Of a stretch of DNA of 13,201 bases, positions 6,058-12,129 are shown piece by piece. The position numbers and the translations under genes are program-made. The notes beneath the pieces were generated by a model. The model had not been told where the DNA came from. It made no database searches and saw only the letters and a list, made by a program, of their open reading frames with translations. Origin of the DNA: DAOUEH01 sp034430515 (GTDB lineage Bacteria > Chloroflexota > Dehalococcoidia > Dehalococcoidales > RBG-16-60-22); the NCBI GenBank assembly GCA_034430515.1, contig DAOUEP010000065.1, forward strand, positions 1 through 13,201, read 5' to 3'. Position 1 is the stretch's first letter. Each line of letters starts with the position of its first letter.

Positions 6058-6282
6058 ATGAGCAGGTGGGTAGCGGCACTAAGGCTGACCGGGGTCGGAT
6101 TTTACATCGCTGCCTGCATTCTGCTGGGTATTTACGGCGGCCTCTGGCTGGACGGCAAGCTGAACACCAAGCCCATTTTAATGATAGTAGGGTTACTGCT
6201 GGGACTGACGGTGGCTTTTTACGGCGTGTATCGTATGATTCGACCCCTCATTGATAACCGGCAGAAGAAGGAGAACGGCTAG
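6058..6282 (+). CDS. atpZ: AtpZ/AtpI-family ATP synthase accessory membrane protein
   Basis: A 74-residue protein with two predicted membrane helices (about 9-30 and 39-60). The connecting segment GGLWLDGKLNTKP matches the AtpZ family pattern of a Gly-rich helix end, Leu-Asp, then a short loop to a Pro. Members sit at the head of many atp operons and have been linked to c-ring assembly or to Mg/Ca uptake for the synthase; which applies here cannot be told. The frame remains open back to a TTG at 6001, but that triplet is the predicted -35 box, so ATG 6058 is preferred; it has a weak AGCGAGG site upstream. The stop TAG overlaps the GTG start of atpB by one base, implying translational coupling. 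The C-terminus is basic (DNRQKKENG), as expected for a cytoplasmic tail. Confidence 0.85.
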   Translation: MSRWVAALRLTGVGFYIAACILLGIYGGLWLDGKLNTKPILMIVGLLLGLTVAFYGVYRMIRPLIDNRQKKENG

Positions 6283-7232
6283 TGACCCAGCCCAAGAAGC
6301 GGGGCTGCCTGGGCTGTTCTTTTCCTGTTTTAGCCATTGTCGTCGTTATCGCCCTGGCCCTGGTCGTGGTCGGTTTCCTGTCCGGCTCCCTGGGCCAAAA
6401 GATGCTCGGCATCGACATGCCCGACTGGCTCGTCCCGGACACCCCCGCCCCGGACCTGGCCGCGCCGGTAATCTTCAACATCGGCCCCTGGCCAATCACC
6501 AATACCATCCTGGCCACCTGGATTACGGTGCTGGTGCTGGTGCTGGGCAGCTGGCTGATAACGCGCCGCATGAAGCTCGTGCCGGGGCGGCTCCAGATGC
6601 TCTTCGAGGCGGCGCTCGGCTGGGTTTACGACCTCTGCGTCTCCGTGGCCGGGGAGAACCACGGCCGCAAGTTCTTCCCGATGATCGCCACCATCTTTCT
6701 CTTCGTCCTCTTCAACGCCTGGCTCTCGCTGCTGCCGGGCTTCGTCTCGATACTCATCGGCCACCACGAGCTGCTGCGCGGCGCCAACACCGACGTCAAC
6801 ACCCCCCTGGCCATCGCCATGGTCTCGTTCGTCTTCGTGGCCTATTTCGGCCTCAGGGAGGCCCGGATGGGCTTCGTCAAGCAGTACATCAACTTCGGCG
6901 GGCTGTTCCGCTCCCTGGGCCAGGTGCTCCGGGGCAGGGTCAAGGCCGGCCTCTCCGGCGTCTTTTCCGGCGCGGTGGATGCCTTCGTCGGCGTGCTGGA
7001 GCTACTCAGCATGTTCATCCGCATCATCTCTTTCACCTTCCGTCTCTTCGGCAACATGACGGCGGGCGAGATACTCTTGCTCATCGCCGTTTTCCTCCTG
7101 CCCCTGGTGCTGGCGCTGCCGTTCTACGGGCTGGAGATGCTGGTGGGATTCGTGCAGGCGTTTATCTTCAGTGGCCTGACGCTGGTATTCGTCACCATGG
7201 CCGTCGAGCCCCACGGCGAAGAAGCACATTAA
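6282..7232 (+). CDS. atpB: ATP synthase Fo subunit a
   Basis: Membrane stator subunit forming the proton half-channels against the c ring. It has 316 residues, longer than the roughly 240-290 common in bacteria, mainly because of an N-terminal extension with an extra hydrophobic stretch (about 15-35) preceded by a basic, two-Cys segment (KKRGCLGC). Family hallmarks are ADTDVNT-like GANTDVNTPLA (about 168-177), ELLSMFIRIISFTFRLFGNM ending near 259 with the essential Arg254, and the C-terminal FVQAFIFSGLTLVFV. GNMTAGE replaces the common GNMxAGH. The start is GTG at 6282-6284, overlapping the atpZ stop, with GGAG about 8 nt upstream. The lower-scoring alternative is a start further inside, but the ribosome site supports this one. 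Multiple membrane helices are evident. Confidence 0.95.
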   Translation: MTQPKKRGCLGCSFPVLAIVVVIALALVVVGFLSGSLGQKMLGIDMPDWLVPDTPAPDLAAPVIFNIGPWPITNTILATWITVLVLVLGSWLITRRMKLVPGRLQMLFEAALGWVYDLCVSVAGENHGRKFFPMIATIFLFVLFNAWLSLLPGFVSILIGHHELLRGANTDVNTPLAIAMVSFVFVAYFGLREARMGFVKQYINFGGLFRSLGQVLRGRVKAGLSGVFSGAVDAFVGVLELLSMFIRIISFTFRLFGNMTAGEILLLIAVFLLPLVLALPFYGLEMLVGFVQAFIFSGLTLVFVTMAVEPHGEEAH

Positions 7233-7273
7233 AACACTTTATTTAATATAGGAATCACTCTAAGGAGGCAAAC

Positions 7274-7504
7274 ATGGACGCAGAAGGAATGAGAATGCTG
7301 GCGGCAGGACTGGCCATCGGCCTGGGTGCCCTGGGGCCGGGTATCGGCATCGGCATCCTGGGCTACGGGGCGATGCAGGGTCTGGCGCGCAATCCCGAGG
7401 CGAGGGGCCCCATCATGACCAACATGCTTATCGCCATCGCCATGGCCGAGGCCATTGGTATCTACGCCCTGATTATCGCCATTATTCTGGGTCTGCTCGG
7501 CTAA
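7274..7504 (+). CDS. atpE: ATP synthase Fo subunit c
   Basis: Encodes the rotor-ring proteolipid, 76 residues forming a two-helix hairpin. The polar loop is RNPEA (39-43) and the ion-carrying carboxylate is Glu59 in MAEAIGIYAL. The first helix contains the Gly-rich packing motif GLGALGPGIGIGILGYG. Compared with the sodium-binding c subunit of Ilyobacter tartaricus, the Gln of GPGVGQ is Ile26 here and the Ser after the Glu is Ala60, so proton coupling is inferred. The ATG at 7274 has an excellent AAGGAGG (7263-7269), the strongest ribosome site in the Fo part, fitting the need for many c copies per complex. A 35-codon ORF follows 18 nt later. Confidence 0.96.
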   Translation: MDAEGMRMLAAGLAIGLGALGPGIGIGILGYGAMQGLARNPEARGPIMTNMLIAIAMAEAIGIYALIIAIILGLLG

Positions 7505-7522
7505 AGGAGAAGGGGGTAAGTT

Positions 7523-7630
7523 ATGGATCACGAAGGATTGCCCAATTTCATATCCGCCATTATCGCGGCGGTGATACTGGGGGCGCTGGTGATAGCCGGT
7601 ATCCTGGTGCACGCCGTGTTGACCATGTAG
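7523..7630 (+). CDS. Small single-helix membrane protein (35 aa) between atpE and atpF
   Basis: A 35-codon ORF from ATG 7523 to TAG 7628-7630, preceded by a purine-rich AGGAGAAGGGGG region. The predicted protein starts MDHEGLPNF and continues as one long hydrophobic helix (about residues 9-34), rich in Ile, Ala, Val and Leu, with His30 near the far end. I know of no named family for it. Its start resembles subunit c: both begin MDxEG, both contain LGAL followed by GIL, and the codons for GAAGGA are the same, so it might be a decayed partial duplicate of the first helix of atpE, or an independent small subunit. It lacks any carboxylate within the helix. Without conservation data, a chance ORF cannot be excluded; start codon, ribosome site, composition and operon placement favour a real gene. 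Confidence 0.6.
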   Translation: MDHEGLPNFISAIIAAVILGALVIAGILVHAVLTM

Positions 7631-7641
7631 TTTCTCCGGGG

Positions 7642-7663
7642 GCCCGCCGGACGACCCGCGGGC
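7642..7663 (+). other. GC-rich hairpin between the small ORF and atpF
   Basis: Arms GCCCGC (7642-7647) and GCGGGC (7658-7663) with a 10-nt loop. No T-run follows, so it is not a terminator. The remainder of the 7631-7702 gap holds only the atpF ribosome site (AGGGGG near 7692). It could influence mRNA processing or relative expression of c against the downstream subunits. Confidence 0.4.
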
Positions 7664-7702
7664 ACTCATCGGACATGGTCCTGGTACAACTAGGGGGATA
7701 AT

Positions 7703-8212
7703 ATGGATGCTGTTGCTGAGCTGGGAATAAACTTGCCGACGCTGATAACGCAGGTGGTTACCGTGGTCGTCCTGCTGATACTGCTGCGGCTGGTGGCCTA
7801 CAAGCCCATCATGCGCATGCTCGACGAGCGCTCCAGGCGCATCAAGGAGAGCCTGGAGCAGGCCGAGTCCGCCAAGGAGCAGTCGTCCCGCGCCGAGGAA
7901 GCGGTCAAGAAACAGCTGGAGGTGGCCAGCCGCGAAGGGCAGGATAGAATCGCCCGGGCGGTCAAGGCCGGCGAGGATGTCAAGCAGAAGGCGCTGGAGG
8001 ATGCCCGCAGGGAGGCAGAAACGCTGCTGACGCGGGCCCGCGGCGAGATAGCGCAGGAGCGCGACGACGCCATCAGCGAGGTACGCCGCGAGTTCGCCGA
8101 CCTGACGGTGCTGGCGGCGGGCAAGGTTATCGAAAGCTCGCTGGACAAGGAAAAACACCGCCAGCTCATCGAGAAAGTGCTGGAAGAAAGCTCGACCGGA
8201 AAGAAGGAGTAA
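7703..8212 (+). CDS. atpF: ATP synthase Fo subunit b
   Basis: Peripheral-stalk subunit linking the membrane part to F1. The 169 residues comprise one N-terminal membrane helix (about 12-33, LITQVVTVVVLLILLRLVAY) followed by the family's KPIMRMLDER junction (34-43) and a long charged, Ala/Glu/Lys/Arg-rich coiled coil to about 140. The C-terminal VLAAGKVIESSLDKEKHRQLI is the part that contacts the delta subunit. The ATG at 7703 follows AGGGGGATA. Only one b-type gene is present, so the stalk is presumably a homodimer. The gene sits between atpE (with the intervening small ORF) and atpH, in the usual order. Confidence 0.95.
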   Translation: MDAVAELGINLPTLITQVVTVVVLLILLRLVAYKPIMRMLDERSRRIKESLEQAESAKEQSSRAEEAVKKQLEVASREGQDRIARAVKAGEDVKQKALEDARREAETLLTRARGEIAQERDDAISEVRREFADLTVLAAGKVIESSLDKEKHRQLIEKVLEESSTGKKE

Positions 8213-8226
8213 CGGGGTAGATTGAG

Positions 8227-8257
8227 GGTGCGGTCGGCATAGCGGCCTGACCGCATC
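8227..8257 (+). other. Long intercistronic hairpin between atpF and atpH
   Basis: An outer stem GGTGCGGTC (8227-8235) pairs with GACCGCATC (8249-8257), including one G-U pair. It continues inside as GGC (8236-8238) with GCC (8245-8247) around a 6-nt loop ATAGCG, with one bulged T at 8248. The result is about 12 bp with one bulge. There is no following T-run, so it is unlikely to be a terminator; the atpH start lies 17 nt downstream. A role in mRNA stability, processing or translation of atpH is inferred. Confidence 0.65.
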
Positions 8258-8273
8258 GCTCCGGGGATATTTT

Positions 8274-8819
8274 ATGGCCGGAAAAGTACAGGCGCGGCGC
8301 TACGCTCAGGCGGTCTTTGAGCTGGCGCTGGAAAAGAAAGAGCTGGAACGGTGGCAGGCCGACCTGGCCAAGATTACGGCCGCCACCGCCGACCCGGCCT
8401 TTCTAGCGGCGCTGGAAAGCCCCAAAATCAAGCCGGCGGACAAGGCCCGGCTGCTCAAGGAGCGGCTGGGGAATGCCAGCCAGCTGGCGCTGAACCTGGG
8501 GCAGCTGCTCATCAGCCGCGGCATCGTCGGGGCGGTGGGGGATATCGCCGCCGAGTACCGCCGCCTGGTGGACGCTTACCACGGCGTGCAGCCGGCCGAG
8601 GTGACCACCGCCGTCCCCCTGGATAAAAAGGACGAAGACAAGCTGGCCGCCCGGCTGGGCGACCTGGTGGGTAGTAAAGTAACGGTAGCGGCCGGGGTAG
8701 ACCCGGCAATCCTGGGCGGCATCGTCGCCCGCGTCGGCGGGCGGCTGCTGGACGGCAGCACCCGCGCCAAGCTGGCCGCCCTCAAGAAAGAGCTGGGCGG
8801 CGGGGTGAGCAAGGGGTAA
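8274..8819 (+). CDS. atpH: ATP synthase F1 subunit delta
   Basis: Connects the peripheral stalk (b) to the top of F1. It has 181 residues, the standard length. The N-terminal helical bundle starts with RRYAQAVFELALE, the typical opening of the family. The C-terminal hallmark DPAILGGIVARVG at 143-155 followed by DGS (160-162) is intact. It is a cytoplasmic peripheral protein without a membrane segment. The ATG at 8274 follows GGGGATATTTT, a moderate ribosome site, and lies 17 nt after a strong hairpin. It is in the standard position between atpF and atpA. Confidence 0.95.
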   Translation: MAGKVQARRYAQAVFELALEKKELERWQADLAKITAATADPAFLAALESPKIKPADKARLLKERLGNASQLALNLGQLLISRGIVGAVGDIAAEYRRLVDAYHGVQPAEVTTAVPLDKKDEDKLAARLGDLVGSKVTVAAGVDPAILGGIVARVGGRLLDGSTRAKLAALKKELGGGVSKG

Positions 8820-8834
8820 AGATACCCTCAGGTT

Positions 8835-8851
8835 ATTATGACGAGCATAAT
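8835..8851 (+). other. Short hairpin in the atpH-atpA gap
   Basis: Perfect arms ATTATG (8835-8840) and CATAAT (8846-8851) with loop ACGAG, located just before the strong AAGGAGG ribosome site of atpA (8861-8867). It is small; the function, if any, is unknown. Confidence 0.3.
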
Positions 8852-8875
8852 CGGGAGGCAAAGGAGGTAGCTCCG

Positions 8876-10390
<1,515 letters not shown>

Positions 10391-10391
10391 A

Positions 10392-10486
10392 ACGGGCTAG
10401 CCGAAGATGACACGGGGCGGTTTGGGTGGGAATAGATAACAACCGGGGGGCGGTGGGGCTGGATTCCCGCTTCCGCGGGAATGACA
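10392..10486 (+). repeat. 95-nt intergenic repeat element, copy B
   Basis: It begins one base after the atpA stop with ACGGGCTA, carries the same 19-nt core TGGGTGGGAATAGATAACA as copy A (1023-1117, minus strand), has G-rich spacer sequence, and ends with a perfect palindrome ATTCCCGC-TTCC-GCGGGAAT (10463-10482) followed by GACA. Total length, block order and position directly downstream of a stop codon are the same as in copy A; only the palindrome type differs. The palindrome resembles a widespread bacterial intergenic repeat with the form GTCATTCCCGC...GCGGGAAT. It occupies nearly all of the 118-nt gap before the DUF3795 gene; no T-run follows, so it need not stop transcription. Confidence 0.8.
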
Positions 10487-10508
10487 AGTGAAATAGAGGG
10501 AAAAAGAA

Positions 10509-10859
10509 ATGGAAAAGCAAATAGCCTACTGCGGACTGGTCTGCACCGACTGCGACGCCTACATCGCCACGCAGAACGACGACGACGCGCTCAGAAAAGA
10601 GACCGCCGCCACCTGGTCGAAGCAATATAACGTTGACATCAAGCCCGAGGACATCAACTGCGTCGGCTGCATCCCCGTCGACGGCCAGCACGTCGGCCAG
10701 TGCTACGTCTGCGAAGTGAGAAAATGCGGGCAGGGAAAAGGCGTGGAGAACTGCGCCCACTGCGACGACTACGCCTGCGAGGCGCTGGGCAAGTATCTGG
10801 CCATGGCGCCGGTGATGAAAGAAAACCTGGAGGCGATAAGGAAGGAACTGGGCAAGTAG
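10509..10859 (+). CDS. DUF3795 Cys-rich protein, copy 1
   Basis: A 116-residue soluble protein of the DUF3795 family, whose biochemical function is not established. The start YCGLVCTDCDAYIAT and the pattern WSKQYN...INCVGC...CYVCEVRKC...NCAHCDDYAC are characteristic. Eleven Cys occur at 8, 12, 15, 51, 54, 65, 68, 73, 82, 85 and 90, mostly as paired CxxC or CxxxC knuckles, suggesting bound metal, either zinc or an Fe-S cluster (inferred). No signal peptide or membrane segment is present. AGAGGG (10495-10500) lies 8 nt before the ATG. The gene lies between atpA and atpG in the same direction, so it is probably co-transcribed with the synthase. Its base composition resembles the atp genes. A related second copy starts 30 nt after its stop. 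Confidence 0.87.
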   Translation: MEKQIAYCGLVCTDCDAYIATQNDDDALRKETAATWSKQYNVDIKPEDINCVGCIPVDGQHVGQCYVCEVRKCGQGKGVENCAHCDDYACEALGKYLAMAPVMKENLEAIRKELGK

Positions 10860-10888
10860 CGGGGCGTTTAAAAGGGGGTGGAGTTGAT

Positions 10889-11236
10889 ATGGAAAAGCAA
10901 ATAGCTTACTGCGGACTGGTCTGCACCGACTGTGGCGCATATATCGCTACTATGAAAAACGATGATAAGCTGCGGCAGGCGCAGGCGGAAAAGTGGGCTA
11001 AACAGTACAATATTCCCGTGATGAAAGCCTCTGATGTTAACTGCACCGGCTGTGATTCCCAGGGTGTTAGAATGGGTCATTGCGCCGTATGCCAGATACG
11101 CACGTGCGCTAAAGAAAAAGGCTTGAAAAACTGCGGGTATTGTCTAAACTACCCGTGTGCCCAACTAGAGTTCGTTATCAGGCACTATCCGGTCGCCAGA
11201 GAGAGACTAGATGCTGTCAAGAAGGGGAAGAAGTAG
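10889..11236 (+). CDS. DUF3795 Cys-rich protein, copy 2
   Basis: A 115-residue paralogue of the preceding gene. All eleven Cys are kept (8, 12, 15, 52, 55, 65, 68, 73, 82, 85, 90), with a one-residue insertion before the CTGC knuckle balanced afterwards. The first 15 residues are identical to copy 1 and the first 44 nucleotides differ at one position, after which the genes diverge sharply. This copy is visibly more AT-rich than its neighbours, with codons such as GAT, GTT and AAA where copy 1 uses GC-ending ones, suggesting a different origin or age. The ATG at 10889 is preceded by GGGGGTGGAG. A longer reading from 10700 would overlap copy 1 in another frame and is rejected. Its last codons hold the purine-rich ribosome site of atpG, which starts 3 nt after its stop. 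Function unknown. Confidence 0.87.
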   Translation: MEKQIAYCGLVCTDCGAYIATMKNDDKLRQAQAEKWAKQYNIPVMKASDVNCTGCDSQGVRMGHCAVCQIRTCAKEKGLKNCGYCLNYPCAQLEFVIRHYPVARERLDAVKKGKK

Positions 11237-11239
11237 CCG

Positions 11240-12097
11240 ATGCCGGATATTAGAAAAGTACGCCGCCGCATCAAAGGCGTCCAGAACATCGCCAAGATAA
11301 CCCGGGCGATGGAGATGATTGCCGCCTCCAAGATGCGCAAGGCGCAAGAGCGTGGCCTGGCGGGCCGGCCCTACTCGGAGAAAATCCAGCAGGTCATCGC
11401 CGACCTGGCCGCCCTGCCCGATATCGGCCTGCGCCATCCCCTCCTCCAGCGCCGCGAGGTGGAGAAAATCGCCGTGGTGCACATCACGCCCGACCGCGGC
11501 CTCTGCGGCGGCCTCAACGCCAACCTCAACCGCAAGCTCGGCGGCTTCATCACCGGGGAGACAAAGCCGGTCAGCGTCATCACGGTGGGGCGCAAGGGGC
11601 GCGATTTCGCGTCGCGCGCCCACGTCGACATCGCCGCCGAGTTCAGCGACCTGGGCGACAATCCCCCCTTCCTGGATACCCTGCCCGTCTCCCACATCAT
11701 CATCGAAGACTATACCCAGGGCAAGATAGATATGGTCTACGTCCTCTACGCCAACTTCGTCTCCACCCTCGTACAGAAGCCCGTCCTCCAGCAGCTCCTG
11801 CCGGTGGAGCCGGCCTCTATCCCCACCGCCCAGAACGTGGACTACATCTACGAGCCCGACGCCGAGGCCGTCCTGGGGGGCTTGCTGCCGCGCTTCGTGG
11901 AGATGGAGATTTACCACGCCATTCTGGAGTCCATCGCCAGCGAGCAGTCGGCCCGCATGGTGGCCATGCGCAACGCCACCGACAGCGCCAACGAGCTCAT
12001 CGGCGACCTGACCCTGCTCTATAACAAGGCCCGCCAAGAGGCCATCACCACCGAGCTGCTGGACATCATCGGCGGCGTGCTGGCCCTGGAGGGATAA
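11240..12097 (+). CDS. atpG: ATP synthase F1 subunit gamma
   Basis: Central-shaft subunit that rotates inside the alpha/beta hexamer. It has 285 residues, the normal length. The N-terminal coiled-coil helix reads IRKVRRRIKGVQNIAKITRA, ending with MEMIAASKMRKAQ (24-36), the family signature. The middle domain carries DRGLCGGLN at 85-93, and the C-terminal helix has ARMVAMRNATDSANELI followed by LLYNKARQEAITTELLDIIGG; both shaft helices are intact. The ATG at 11240 comes 3 nt after the stop of the second DUF3795 gene, and its ribosome site (AAGGGGAAGAAG) lies inside that gene, so translation of gamma may be coupled to it. Normally atpG follows atpA directly; here about 850 nt of other sequence intervene. 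Confidence 0.96.
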   Translation: MPDIRKVRRRIKGVQNIAKITRAMEMIAASKMRKAQERGLAGRPYSEKIQQVIADLAALPDIGLRHPLLQRREVEKIAVVHITPDRGLCGGLNANLNRKLGGFITGETKPVSVITVGRKGRDFASRAHVDIAAEFSDLGDNPPFLDTLPVSHIIIEDYTQGKIDMVYVLYANFVSTLVQKPVLQQLLPVEPASIPTAQNVDYIYEPDAEAVLGGLLPRFVEMEIYHAILESIASEQSARMVAMRNATDSANELIGDLTLLYNKARQEAITTELLDIIGGVLALEG

Positions 12098-12129
12098 AGG
12101 CAAATAACGGAGAAGTTGCGAGGTCTATT

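Noticed and set aside
7229..8158. Minus-strand open frame of 309 codons across atpE and atpF
   Set aside because: It runs opposite several well-supported atp genes and across their intergenic gaps, with a Gln/His/Leu-rich translation; judged a composition artefact.
8838..8870. Ten-codon ORF whose last codons AGG-AGG are the atpA ribosome site
   Set aside because: It has a possible leader-peptide look, but no ribosome site of its own and no regulatory structure beyond a 6-bp hairpin; most simply a chance frame over the Shine-Dalgarno sequence.
10392..10508. Terminator after atpA
   Set aside because: The palindrome at 10463-10482 lacks a following T-run, and the downstream atpG and atpD have no visible promoter of their own, so read-through is more likely.
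10700..10888. Upstream extension of the second DUF3795 gene to a 178-codon frame
   Set aside because: It would overlap the first DUF3795 gene in another frame, and the family homology begins exactly at the ATG at 10889.
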